Of a stretch of DNA of 64,000 bases, positions 10,757 through 22,049 are shown in pieces; positions within the stretch are counted from its first letter, which is position 1; every line of letters begins with the position of its first letter. The DNA lies in assembly GCA_963555705.1 (NCBI GenBank), contig OY743169.1, forward strand, positions 379,501 to 443,500. Direction: 5' to 3'. The DNA is from Ligustrum vulgare. Its lineage: Eukaryota; Streptophyta; Magnoliopsida; Lamiales; Oleaceae. Under the pieces are notes generated by a model, which was not told where the DNA came from, made no database searches, and was given only the letters and a program-made list of their open reading frames with translations. The position numbers and the translations under genes were made by a program.

Positions 10757-11341
10757 ATGCTAGTTATTCGGGTAGTGGTGGCTCGGAATGGAGTGTCACG
10801 GATGTTGTTGGATGATGGTGCCTTGGTAAACGTGATTTATGGAGTAAATTTTGATAAGATGGGGATTAGTACCCCACTTATTCCAGTCCCAGATCCAATA
10901 TATGGATTCACTGGAGATAGTATAACCCCCAGAGGATCCATAACACTTCTGACGGAAGTAGGGCAAGCTCCCACTCTCTCTAGAATAACCATGGAGTTCT
11001 TAATTGTGGACAAAATCTCCTCCTATCACGACTCAATTGGGAGGACGGGTCTCATTGACTTGGGGGCTGCAACTCATACCAAGTATATTTCCATGACATT
11101 CCCAACGGAGCATGATGTAGCGATTGTTAGGGGGAACCAAATTGAATCACGAGCCTATTACACAAACACTATTCAAAAGTTTCAAGACCGGAGATTAAAC
11201 ATGATTAGTGATGTGGCAATGGGTGAGGCTGCTCCAAACCCTGAAAGATTTGGTGGAGGGCCCTCAGAAAATGGCGATGGAAAAGGATCTAGCAGACTTG
11301 GACCCAAGAATGATCGGAGAGAGTTGCTCCACCCCAACTGA
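10757..11341 (+). pseudogene. Tat element 1 protease region
   Basis: Retropepsin-like segment: RVVVARNGVSRMLLDDGALV, then DKMGIS and FTGDSITPRGSITL, followed by a linker with EFLIVDKISSYHDSIGRTGL. The active-site loop reads LDDGA, where retropepsins normally have D-T/S/N-G-S/A. The equivalent site in element 2 reads YDDAS. The altered loop suggests loss of catalysis, though a lineage-specific variant is possible. Confidence 0.75.
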
Positions 11342-13213
11342 AAGGCTGGAATGCTTCTGTGTTGATCCACTTGATCCAATCAATGAGTTGCAGATTGGAT
11401 TAGATTCGCCAATTGAATACAAAGATCAACTGAAAAGCTTCTTGCTTGAAAATCTTGATGTATTCGCATGGAAACATGATGACATGATCGGAATTGATCC
11501 TAAAGTGGCTTGTCACAGGCTCCAACTTGATCTAAGAAGCCCTGGGCACAGGAAGAAGAGGAGGCCAATGAGTTCGGATAAATATGAGGCCTTAAAAGAA
11601 GAGGTGGCGAAGCTATTGAAAAATGGCTTCATCAGAGAGTCTCAGTATCCGAAGTGGGTGTCAAACCCTGTTTTGGTTCCCAAGCAGAATGGAAAATTTA
11701 GAGTATGTATTGATTTTACGAATTTAAACCAGGCATGTCCAAAAGACAGTTTCCCTCTCCATCGAATTGATCAATTAATCGATTCTACAGCAGGACATGA
11801 GATGCTGAGCTTTATGAATGCATACTACGGGTATAAACAGATCCCCATGCATGAGTCGGATGAGGAGCACACCTCGTTTATCACGGATAGAGGGCTCTAT
11901 TGTAATAAAGTCATGCCGTTTGGTTTTAAAAATGTGGGGGCCACCTACCAGAGGTTGGTAAATCATATATTTTCAGAGCAATTAGGAAGCACCATGGAAG
12001 TATATGTCGATGACATGCTGGTCAAAAGTATGGACGCCGCAAAGCATATCTGCCATTTATCAGAGGCCTTTCACATTTTGAGAAAATATCGAATGAAGCT
12101 CAACCCCGACAAATGAGTTTTTGGGGCAGCATCTGGAAAGTTTCTTAAATTCATGGTAAACAGGAGAGGAATTGAAACCAATCCGGATAAAATCAAAGCT
12201 TTACTTGACATGCGCTCTCCTCGGAGCCCAAAAGAAGTGCAAAGCTTAACTGGAAGAATTGCGGCCTTAAGTCGATTCGTTTCCAAGTCCACTGACAAAT
12301 GCTTGCCATTTTTTAAGGTCTTGAAGGGAGGGAAGCGATTTCAATTGACCCCGGAATGTGAGCAAGCTTTTTCCGACCTGAAATCATTCCAGGGTCAAGC
12401 CCCCCTTTGTCTAAACCACAGGTCGGCGAGCCGTTTTCCCTGTATTTAGCCATGTCAAAGGAGGCTGTCAGCTCAATATTGGTCAGAGATGAGAATGGGA
12501 ATCAGCTTTCGGTGTATTATGTAAGCAAAGCCATGCTGGATGCAGAAACACGATACCTAGACATGGAAAAACTTGATCCAGCATTGATTACTGCGGCTCG
12601 CAAACTCCGCCCCTACTTTTAGTCGCACTCCATCCATGTTCTCAAAAACTTTCCTATGAGACAGGTACTACAGAAACCAGATGTATTCGGAAGATTAATG
12701 AAATGGGCGATAGAAATTAGCCAGTACGACCTGTATTATACGCCTCGGACGTCTATAAAGGGCCAAGCGTTAACAGATTTCATAGTTGAGTTTATGCATC
12801 CACCTGAGGTTGAGATGATTGGTGGCATGGATAATAGTCTTGAGTGGAAGCTGTTTGTTGATGGGTCCTCCGCGAAAGAAAGATTCGGGGCGGGGATATT
12901 GTTGGTGAACCCGGAGGGACACAAGCTGCATAGCACGATTCGCTTTGGCTTTAAGGCCTCGAATAATGTTGCAGAATATGAGGCGCTCCTAGTTGGATTA
13001 AGGCTTGCAAAAGATCTAAAAATTAAGTCAGTAGTGGCAAGCAATGACTCGCAGCTTGTCATAAGCCAATTTAACGGACAGTTCTCTGCCAAAGAGCCAG
13101 CTATGATTGCATACTTGAAGAAAGTAAAGGACATAGCTGGCCACTTCAAAAAACTGAACTACTTCATATTCCCAGAACTCAGAATTCTAATGCAGATGCT
13201 TTCTCTAAGCTAG
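11208..13213 (+). pseudogene. Tat element 1 reverse transcriptase, RNase H and second (archaeal-type) RNase H
   Basis: RT at 11208-12116 (motifs NPVLVPKQNGKFRVCIDFTN, KVMPFGFKNVGATYQRL, EVYVDDMLVKS) ends at a TGA at 12114-12116. The thumb continues at 12153-12449, and gypsy RNase H follows at 12407-12622 (MSKEAVSSILVRDENGNQLS). After a stop, 12656-13213 carries the connection domain and a second RNase H (WKLFVDGSSAKERFGAGILL, NNVAEYEALLVGLRLAKDL, NDSQLVISQFNGQF). The dual RNase H layout is diagnostic for Tat. The acidic residues of RT (YVDD) and of the second RNase H (D, E, D) are visible. Stops and frame changes prevent one product. Confidence 0.85.
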
Positions 13214-13242
13214 CAAGCAGTAAGGATGTCGAGCTCCTCAAC

Positions 13243-14207
13243 ATGGTGCCAATTGAGCATATGCCGATCTCTTCCACCGAACAGGGAGCGGAGGTTTTGG
13301 CAATAGAAGAAGAAGGTTCTTGGATGAATCCCATTCTGGCCTACTTAAAACATCAAACTCTACCAGATGAGCCGGAAGCAACTCGAAAATTGCAAAGGTA
13401 CGCCGCATATTTTTTCCTCCTGGATGATCTGCTCTACAAACAGAGTTACACCTCTCCTTTGTTACGGTGTGTGGGGCCGAAAGAAGGACTGTATGTAATG
13501 AAAGAAATCCACGAAGGCATTTGTGGAAACCAGGTTGGATCATTATCATTGGCTCGGAAAGCCCTCAAACAAGGATATTTTTGGCCAACGATGTGAAAGG
13601 ATTCTCACAACTTCGTCCGCAGATGCAATAAATTCCAGAGACATGCAACCATACCGCATCAGCTTCATCATGAATTGACTGTGGTAACCATCCCCTGGCC
13701 TTTCGCGAAGTGGGGGGTAAATATTATTGGTCCTATGCCCCGAGGCACTGGTGCACTTCGGACTACTACGCATACCGCAACAAGAGAAACGTCGTTCTCC
13801 ATGGCGTATGGTTCAGAGGCGGTATGCCCAGTTGAAATTTGGGTACCTACCCTTCACCAAATCCATTATGACGAGGCGATAAATGAGGAAGCTGAAAGGG
13901 CAAATTTAGACTTTGTCCTCGAAAAACAGAGCCACTCTCAAGTGGTGTTGACCAGGTACCAGGAAAAAATGCCCGCTACTACAACAAAAGGGTGAAAAAT
14001 CGGTTCTTTAGCATTGAGGATTTGTTCTTTAAGAAGATTCTTCCTTCTACTTAAGAACCAGGAGTAGGGACTCTAGGTCTTAATTGGGAGGGGCCTTATA
14101 GAGTCACTTCTGAGGTAGTACCCGGTACATATATGATCGAAGACCTATCTGGGGTTCCCTTGCGCAACCCTTGGAACACAGATCATCTTCGTCGTTATTT
14201 TCAGTAA
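13243..14207 (+). pseudogene. Tat element 1 integrase, core deleted
   Basis: 13243-13660 holds the zinc-binding N-terminal region (IHEGICG...ARKALKQGYFWPTM, stop, then RRCNKFQRHA). The core starts at WPFAKWGVNIIGPMPRGTG (to about 13755) and jumps directly to its end (SFSMAYGSEAVCPVEI, from about 13780), so most of the DDE core is missing. The C-terminal part follows in another frame, with a typical Tat ending (GTLGLNWEGPYRV, VPGTYMIEDLSGVPLRNPWN, HLRRYFQ, stop at about 14207). Confidence 0.8.
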
Positions 14208-14834
14208 AATTAAAGTCCTCTTGGGCATGTAATATCTTAGCGAAAATCAGTGGTTATTGAATGATTGTAACATCCCCACATAGTTTAATGAAAATTTACA
14301 GCAGGTTACGTTAAATTGCATCAAATGCTCTTCGGTAAACATTACAGGTGTTAAAAATATTAAAATTATTTTTGTCCCCATGAAATTATAATTCTGCCTA
14401 TAATAACCAGGCAACAGTAAAGTGATGATAGTGCTACGCTTGAACTTCACCAACAAGGGACTCATGTAAACCAACACTTCTCTCACTGCGTCTTACCTAA
14501 AAGTAGTAAAACCATGAGCAGCAGCTCGTGATAAAGTGTCTATCAGGTCATACCTAACCAGCAAACATAAATGTCTTAAGCTGCCTAGTTTTAAGGGACT
14601 ATCAAGTATACAAGGCATTTATTAAATACGCAAAGTGTTTAGAGAGCTCACATTCTTTATGTCATACAAACCAAAAAGTTTCTGCCATACAAGTGATGGA
14701 TCTCACAAAATAATCAAAATATTGAGCTAATGGAATAGTTAAATTGTTTCAAAACCAATTGTTACATTTCAACTACACTTCAAAATTTGAGGAATAAAAA
14801 ACAGTGAGTAATATACAAATATAATAAAGGATCA
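14208..14834 (+). other. Non-coding spacer downstream of Tat pol
   Basis: AT-rich, no ORF or repeat recognised. It separates the pol stop from the 3' end of the antisense extra gene. Confidence 0.5.
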
Positions 14835-17344
14835 TTAGGGAGGGGCATCTTCTGCAGAGTTTTCGCTAGGAGCATCCTGATGAGGGTCAGCAGGATCATC
14901 AAAGGAATCACCTTTGTTCGTATCCTCTGGTTCGGGGTACAGGGCCTCAATGGGGGAAAGATCCAAGGTAGGGAAAGCTTCCTTCACGTCCCCCAAAGCT
15001 ATCCTGACCCCCATATTTCCAAAAACCCTCTGCATAGCCTCATATTCAGGCGTCTCTTCAAAAGTGTATTTGAAATTCTAGATCACCTCGGACACCTTGG
15101 CACTCAAAGCTTCTTCTACCCGTGCTGCAATGGTCCGCTACAGAGCCTCCGTGATCCTGGAGTTGATGTGCTTTTCCAAAAAGGTATAATCCTCCTCTGC
15201 CTTTCGCTGGGACTCCGCCTCCCTCTCCAGTTTCTCAGTGACTATTGCCACCTCAGTCTCCGGCTTAGCTTTGGCTGCATTGGCTGCTGTCAGGGCCTCG
15301 GCGGTTATGGGTTGTGCCCGGTTGGAGTCATCAAATTTTTTGCACAGGGCCACCATATCCGCCTCGGAAGCATGAAGATCATGATTGAGCTTCTCTTTGT
15401 CCTCTTGGAGGAGTTTGGCCGTAAGCCTGTCGTCCGAAGAGGCCTTTGCGAGCGACGGACATATGCTCCTTAAGGTCATTGATCTCTTTTAGCATATTAT
15501 TCGTGTGGTGAAGGGCTGTTTCAGCCTCCTTCTTGTCTCGTTGCACCTCAAGAACAAAAGATTCTACCTCATCGATCAACGAAAGAGCCCTGACATTCAT
15601 GGCCTTGGCTGCAAGCAATTTTCGGGCCGGTAGGACGCTGGAAGAAAAAGTAGACCAGCCTTCTGTCCAGAACTGTCCTGTGGCCAAGGCAGCTCTAGCA
15701 GGCGGAGAGTCGGGTGAGTCAAGGAGATTAGGATCGAAGGCCACATCCCTGGGAAGGACGCTGGCTTTAATCCGAGCAAGCTCGTCAGCCACCGCTTGGG
15801 TCACCTCATATTGCAGGCCCGAAATGGATATATCAGGCTCCCCCATTGCTCTCTCCCCCGAGGTCCCCTCTTTCTAATCTTTTCCCCTTCCCCTTAGGAA
15901 GGCCTATTTGGGGACCACCCTCTTCAATCGTGACTAGATGTTGGGGGGCAGCAGGTCGCGAAGCGGGAGGTGGCATCAGGGCAGGAAAAGCACCCTCTGG
16001 CTCCGTAGTGGGCACCTCGGACACTTGTATGGCCGCCTCCCCATGGAGATTGGCCAGCACTGATTTCTGTCTTTTTTCCACCTCGCTACCATGACGGAGG
16101 AGTGGAGGGACCTTCTTGGACATAAGCCCCTTTAAAGAAATTTTGGGGAAGTCCCTGGAACCTGCTAAGGTTAAGAGTAATTAGTCTTAACAGATTAAAA
16201 TCTAGGATAATAGTTAAGGAAAAAGATGCGACTTACCCATGGATCGCATAAGACCGTGATTGACGAACAGCTTATTTTGCTGAATAACTTTTTGAAAAGT
16301 TCCTTTGAAGGCGAAGAGACGCCTCACCGACAGTAACTCCGCGTCGAAAAGCAATGAGGCGAAGGTTGGCCCTGAGGTAATAAATAAAAAAAGAAAATGT
16401 GTCATATTATGAGCAGGAGAGGAGAACATGAATAATGCACCTATAGAAAAATAATAATGACAAGTAATCATAACACATGATGATGGCGGTATTGGTGATA
16501 AGTGAATGAAACAAAGTAAAACTCACGCGGGGAGGAAAGAGTTCGAGGAACGGTGATCTCAGGAGTAGGGTCTACAGTCGAGCTTTGCCACTCTCCTGTG
16601 ACCCAGAACTACTGGTTCCTCCAGTTTTTTTATGGAAGTGGGGTGCCCAGTAATGATGGGAGGATAAGAACCTCAGGGAGATAAGTAGTACCAATCTTTC
16701 ACATCGGCCCTCACATCCTTGTCCCATTTGACGGACTTCTTCAAGGTGTACAAGGTGTGGATTATGTGTAGAGAGATGGGAGAATCTGGATTGACCTCTT
16801 GCCACACCAGCCAAGTACCAACTGCTTGCGTCCAGAAGTTCGGAGCCACTTGATAAGGGCACAAGTTGTAGCTCCTAAGTAGTGCCCTAAAAAAAGGATG
16901 GAGTGGGAGTCTCATTCCGCATGACAGAGCGTCATAGAAAATTGCTACATGACCTGGCGGAGGGCTGCAGGGTCGGCAGGAGGGCGTCGGATGCACCGGC
17001 TTGACCTCCTCTGGCAACCTAAACTTTGAGGGGGTGCCTGCCAAATCGATGCTCCGAATTTCGGATGCTATTTCACTACTCTCCCAAGAATCAGGGTTTG
17101 GTCCAGGATCCATGTGGTATCCCGACACCTTATTCACATAATCCACCCACTCCTCGACTTGTGCAATTTTCTCTTCAGATAACCCCATTTCCTCTCTATG
17201 TGCCCTAAACGGGGCCCTTGCACCTAAGTTAGGGTCATGCGGGTCAGACGAGGATCCAGCCGTTCCTTCTCTCCGCATATCTCTATCACGTTTACTTCGG
17301 AGCTCTCTCAGGGAGGACTCTTCCTCAGCAGATAAGTGGACCAT
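14835..17344 (-). pseudogene. Tat element 1 antisense extra gene (aORF), spliced, with Transposase_28-like N-terminus
   Basis: Minus strand, opposite to gag-pol. Exon 1 runs 17344 to 16527 (MVHLSAEEESSLRELRSKRD; GLSEEKIAQVEEWVDYVN; LPLHPFFRALLRSYNLCPYQ; NFWTQAVGTWLVWQEVN). It resembles the 'putative gypsy type transposon' domain (Pfam Transposase_28). Intron 1 is 16372-16526 and intron 2 is 16162-16236, both GT-AG, enclosing a 135-bp exon 2 (FAFKGTFQKVIQQNKLFVNH). Exon 3 (16161 to 14835) encodes a Pro-rich hinge and a long coiled coil (VQRDKKEAETALHHTNNMLK), ending near 14835. Exon sizes and splice sites match element 2. Lesions include TGA in place of CGA after LSP and frame changes in exons 1 and 3. 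The function is unknown. Confidence 0.8.
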
Positions 17345-17500
17345 GTAGGGTTGGTTCTTCTCTTCTTAGCTGTCAGAATCATCCAAATAAATTATACTAC
17401 TGCATTTCCTATTCCTCCTCTTAATTTGCTCTCTAAAAAAGCGAGAGCTAAAAATCGACAAGGACAAAGGGCAGAAACCTCTGATAGGAATCGCCAGTAC
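17345..17500 (-). pseudogene. In-frame N-terminal extension of aORF 1
   Basis: Upstream of the aORF ATG the same frame encodes AIPIRGFCPLSLSIF, then REQIKRRNRK and IIYLDDSDS, ending at TAA. Only one stop (about 17361) separates it from the aORF start. The segment is strongly similar to 54672-54818 in element 2, where the stop is at a different codon. This suggests the ancestral protein was about 51 residues longer, with a basic then acidic N-terminal tract. Confidence 0.65.
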
Positions 17501-17518
17501 CACTAACTCCTACGAACC

Positions 17519-18384
17519 CATTCCCTCAACTCTTTTAATTTTTCTCAAAAAATTCAAACTTACCTGGAGGAGAGCGAAAATACTAAAAATGATTTTTCAA
17601 ATGAGCACTCAAGGGTTTGAAACAAAAAACAAACAAGCACAAAACAAAAAACATTTACCTAAGAGGGGTACGAGAGGCCTGATGCTCCAATGAATAAAGC
17701 GCCAACGGGGGGTTTCAGTTGATTGAAGCAAATAAGCAAGGTCAACACCCTCAAGAAATGGGTTGATTCGTATGAAAAGGAGTAGGAAGATTATTTTTAC
17801 AGAAAGATATTCAAAAACTTCGGGAACAAGGGAGGAGGGGAGGCTTTGTAAGAGGGTTCTTTGGCACAGGCCCATAATTTGCGAGTTCAAGGAGAATGTG
17901 AATAGACTACATGCCTTAATAAGGGCAATAAGTTAAAGCGTCAACCAATTGGGAATTTGAAAAAGAAGAAACTATTCAACTGATGGAGTGCGCCCCATGC
18001 GCAAGAGGAGCGTCCCCCCCCCCCACATTTATTCCAGCATTTTTTGGAAACAAGCGCTAATCATTTTCCAGTGATAAATGCGCCGACTGCAAGACATGCT
18101 GGCGTCTCCAACGTTCACCCTAAAAAGAAGTGAAAATAATGGTGGTTGTTTTCATAAAGTTTGTACGCCGAAGAAAATTACAAAAGTACCCCGTACATCC
18201 GATGCGTTACGGAGTGGTTCCCGTGCAATTCACCTTGGATTGATTAAACGATACCAATAACATTAAGCATAAAAATGATAGGGAGAATTAACGGCTCCAT
18301 ATTAGTTCCCAGCAAAACCATAGCTTCGGACCTGTGGCAAATTTGATCCGCCCATAAATGACCACATCGGATTTGAGGGACTAG
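17519..18384 (+). other. Spacer, probable aORF promoter side, and polypurine tract
   Basis: No coding sequence recognised. On the minus strand it lies upstream of the aORF. The end carries GGATTTGAGGGACTAG (18369-18384), the polypurine tract just before the 3' LTR, identical in element 2. A run of nine C at about 18014-18022 is notable. Confidence 0.6.
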
Positions 18385-19081
18385 TGTTGAGATCATGTCC
18401 AAAACAAGCCCAATGGATCACCAGTGAGGGCTCAATAGAGGTCTAATGGGCCTTAGCCTATGACCCAACCTTGGGGTTTATCTTTGGGTCAACTGTCGAG
18501 GTGGAACACCGCAGGGAACCTCTCTATCCGAACCAGTTTGTAATAAGCCGAGGTACCCTATGGTAACGCCTCGGATATATGATGGGACGACAGAGAGTGT
18601 CAGAAACGTACAGCTTTCCCCAGCTTAGTGTGGCCTAATAAGATGTTGCCTTTATGAAAGATATGATAGGCGCCCATCCCCTACCGAAAGTAGCAATGAC
18701 TACTTCCAAGAAATTGGTTTACCTCTCCAAGGGCTAGGGTGAAGACACATGTAAAGTCCATCACGTGTCGCCATCTAAGACTATAAATTCTCCTATAAAT
18801 AGAGTACTCTTGCCTCCAAATAAGAGGTTGGTAATTGAATACACTAATTGAATATTTTTACTCTCACTCCCTTTTCTCTCTTTTACACACTTATATTTCC
18901 AGCACCCAAAATATATTTACTTAAGAATGAGTATTGACTTAGGCATCGGAGTGCAAACGGGAGCCACCTCGGCCCCATTTGCAAGCTGATTGTTTGTCAT
19001 AGTGCGTAGGAGATCCACGTGTTCAAGAGGTAGGAGCTGAGACGTGTTGATCCAGGGTCCTACCAGATTTTGTGATCAACA
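18385..19081 (+). repeat. 3' LTR of Tat element 1 (697 bp)
   Basis: TGTTGAGATC...GTGATCAACA. End-to-end match to 7630-8320 with scattered substitutions and small indels. The TATA box is conserved (CCTATAAATAGAG near 18793). Confidence 0.9.
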
Positions 19082-19324
19082 ATGGCGGTATGGGCGATTG
19101 CACCACCGTCACCAGCACTGCGCACGTGGGTTGTCGCTGCTAAGCGGTGCTATGCGCGGCATACCGAAAAGCAGTGCCATTGTAGGGCTGGGACGACGCT
19201 GCGCGCAGCACTACAGGAGAACAACGCTGGGAATGGCACTGTGTCGCAATGGGAATCGCTGGAGGGGTGCGCCGCATTCTTCGAATTTGGATGCAACAGC
19301 GACTGCGGCTAGGGGTTTGCCTAA

Positions 19325-19837
19325 GGGTGCGTTTGATACCCTTTTTTTGCCCTGGAAAATGACTATTTTCGAAACATTTTCAAACTTTTGGGTGTTTGAT
19401 TGGTTTCCAATTCCAGGAAATTGATTTTCCAACCAAGTCCTTCACGCGCCTTCTTTCCTTGTTTTTGTGGAATTCCTTTTCTCAGCCATGGAGTAGTTTT
19501 TATTTTCCAGTCCAAATCGCGTATCAATTTCGTTACGTTTGATCCTTTTTGTTATTGTTAATTAATTTATTTTTTTCCCAAAAATTAACATTATTATTAT
19601 TAGGTACAAATGAGTGAAAAAATTTTAAATTTTTTTTTTTATTACAATAGCTAAATTTTTTCTTATTTGCCATGTAAAATAATCACAATCAAACAACAAA
19701 AGTTGAAAAATTTCTCATTTTTTCCACCTAACAAATTGAATCAATCAAACACATTAAACTTCCAAATCCCAGGAATTCAATTCCCTAAAATTCATTTTCT
19801 TTCCACCCAAATTCCACTTTCGCTATCAAACGCAGCC
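19325..19837. mobile_element. Tourist-like (PIF/Harbinger) MITE, 513 bp
   Basis: Starts GGGTGCGTTTGATACC and ends GCTATCAAACGCAGCC, imperfect terminal inverted repeats of about 16 bp. It is flanked by the 3-bp TSD TAA (19322-19324 and 19838-19840). It has no coding capacity and an AT-rich interior. TSD length and TIR type fit PIF/Harbinger. Confidence 0.8.
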
Positions 19838-20035
19838 TAACATTTGCGATTCAAATTTTGGGACATGGGCTTGTGTTGGAAATTTGGAGCCTTAAAGGAC
19901 TATTTTGCAATTTTTGAACATTGTGGTTAATTGCAAATCAAGTCCCCCCTGATTGTTTTGAATTAAAGATTAATCCTGTAGGTACTAACTTATTTAAGTC
20001 AGGACCTCTCAAGTTATGGAATTTTATATTTCAGC

Positions 20036-20480
20036 CCCTAAAGTTTGAAATTTTTCTAATCGAGTCCCTAAAGTTTGGAAATTTTCAAAATTGATCCTTA
20101 AAGTTTGAGAATTTTCTAATTCAATCTATAAAGCTTGAAAATTCTCTAATTTGGTCCCTTAAAGTTTGAAGATTTTCATATTCGGTCCTTAAAGTTTGAA
20201 AATTTTCCAATTCAATCCCTAACATTTGAGAATTTTCAAAAATCAACCTCTAAAGATTGAATATTTTCTATTTTGGCTCCTAAAGTTTGATTTTATTTTA
20301 AATTGGGACCTAAAGTTTGGAATTTCTCTAAATTGGCCAATAAGGTTTTAGAAAAATTGTAATTTAAGTCCTTCAAGCTTAAATTTTTTCATAATTGGCC
20401 ACCAAAAGTTTAAGAATATTGTAATTTGACCATCCCAACTTAAAGATTGCTGTATTCTAAAGTTTTGAATTCTATACTTC
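20036..20480 (+). repeat. Degenerate tandem array, about 14 copies of a 30-bp unit
   Basis: Unit approximates CCTAAAGTTTGAAAATTTTC followed by a variable TAATTCGGTC-like half. The period is 30-31 bp for about 13-15 units, degrading to the right. It lies in the leader of the old copia element. Confidence 0.85.
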
Positions 20481-20642
20481 AAATCCTAAAGTAAAAATAT
20501 ATGCAAATCAATGGTTTCAGTTTCAAATTTTGGTACAACAGACTCTTTTGAGAGATATAATATTCGAAAGTAAGTTAGGTGAAGAAATATGTTGCGAAAG
20601 CAACCTCTCCCGTGGATATTAATTAACTTAGAATATTAGAAG

Positions 20643-21038
20643 GTATTTGTGTGTGTGTTATTCATGCGGATGTTGATCGGCCCAAAGGAAGGTCAATATT
20701 TGGCTCGAATTTCACATGCACCTGTGGTGATAAACACGTGGCAATTATTTGGTTTAACATGTGATCAATAAATCGGTCAAAAGAAAGGTTTATTGATTAA
20801 CATGTCTTATTTCCAGTGTTTGATCACTACACTAAGGGAAAACTAGGCGTTTGTGTGTTATTCATGCGGATATTGATCCGCCCAAAGGAAAGTCAATATT
20901 TGACTTGAATTTCACATGAACTTGTGGTGATAAACACGTGACAGTTATTTGGTTTAACGTGTGATCAATAAATCGGTCCAAAAAAAGGTTTATTGGTTGA
21001 CATGTCTTACTGTCCATGTTTGATCACTACACCAAGAG
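20643..21038 (+). repeat. Tandem duplication, two 200-bp units
   Basis: TTCATGCGGA recurs at 20661 and 20861, and TGATCACTAC at 20821 and 21021, giving an exact 200-bp period. The units differ by scattered substitutions. Confidence 0.9.
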
Positions 21039-21397
21039 TACCACTTATAAGTCAATATTTCTGTCCAAAGACTAAATATTGATGTTGTGCTAGGTATCTT
21101 GTGATGGGCCCTACCATTATTTGAAAGTATGATTTGGATAATAAGGTATTTATGTGAGCTATTTTGTTTAAGTATTCTCTATTCAGTTTCAAGTTCTACT
21201 ACTAGTATCTCTGTTAGTGTAAATCTCAATTCTCATGCTTATGGGACAAACTTCAAGGATCAGAAAGAAAACATTCATATTGTTCTTGGCTGCATGTTTC
21301 TAGACCTTGCATTAAGGATTGAGCAACTCACTCCTCTTACGAATGAAAGTTCATCTAATTAATGAGGAACTTTGAGAAGTGAGATCACTCAAATTGC

Positions 21398-22048
21398 ATG
21401 AGTCCAACGATCATTGAGCGCAGCAATTCGGAAGCCTTTAAAGGAACAGTATCTGAGGGAGTAAATAATGTCACGGAATTCTTTACCGAAATTAAGAAAT
21501 GTTTTGCGAAAAATGATAAGACTGAAACAAGCACGCTTCTGCATAGCTTGATTTCATTAAAGTATAAAGGCAATGGGAAAATAAGGGAGTACATCATGCA
21601 GATGTCTCACATTGTTCCAAAACTTAAGGCACTAAAACTCGACTTTTCTGATGACTTGCCAATGCATTTGGTATTGATATCACTTTCTGCACAATTCAGT
21701 CAAATTAAGGTTAGTTATAACTTTCAAAAGGAGAAATGGGCTCTCAATGAACTCATTTCATAGTGTACAAGCTTCTTGCACAATTCAGTCAATTTAAGGT
21801 CAGTTATAACTATCAAAGGGAGAAATGAACTCTAAAAAAGCTCATTTTATTTTGTGTGCAAGAAGAAGAAAAGTTGAAGCAGGACAAAAAAACTGAAAGT
21901 ATTCACATGGAAAACACCTCTAAAGATAAGGGCAAAAAAACAAATAAAGAACATAAAGTTGCTAAGGGTCCGGAACAAAAGAAACTACATAAAAACATTG
22001 AGGGTTGTTTTTTTTACCAGAAATCTGGACATAAGAAAGATCGTACAT
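21398..22048 (+). pseudogene. Old copia gag remnant
   Basis: 21398-21763 encodes a UBN2-type gag segment (VSEGVNNVTEFFTEIKKCF, LLHSLISLKYKGNGKIREYI, SAQFSQIKVSYNFQKEKW). About 21765-21850 partly repeats the end of this segment (CACAATTCAGTCAA recurs). 21856-22048 is a Lys-rich stretch and a broken zinc knuckle (CFFYQKSGHKKD, second Cys replaced by Tyr). Inactive. Confidence 0.8.
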
Positions 22049-22049
22049 A

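Larger units (their letters stand above)
7630..19081 (+). mobile_element. Ty3/gypsy Tat-type element 1 (11.45 kb)
   Basis: LTRs 7630-8320 and 18385-19081 (TGTTGA...TCAACA). The TSD is near-perfect: ATGGT (7625-7629) and ATGGC (19082-19086). The order is primer site, leader repeats, gag, protease, RT, RNase H, a second archaeal-type RNase H, partial integrase, a long spacer with an antisense extra gene, polypurine tract, 3' LTR. The second RNase H and the extra ORF between pol and 3' LTR are known marks of the Tat clade. All coding parts have stops, frame changes or deletions. Confidence 0.9.
19087..21397 (+). other. Continuation of the copia leader, repeat-rich
   Basis: Resumes after the gypsy insertion. 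19087-19312 is unusually GC-rich and has an open frame of 76 codons (19082-19312) with no recognisable domain. Then follow a MITE (19325-19837), a 30-bp tandem array (20036-20480) and a 200-bp duplication (20643-21038). The uninterrupted leader would be about 2.3 kb without the insertions. Confidence 0.65.

Noticed and set aside
19082..19312. 76-codon GC-rich open frame after the first Tat element
   Set aside because: Its ATG overlaps the TSD of the gypsy insertion, there is no recognisable domain, and it lies in the copia leader. The high GC content makes chance open frames likely.
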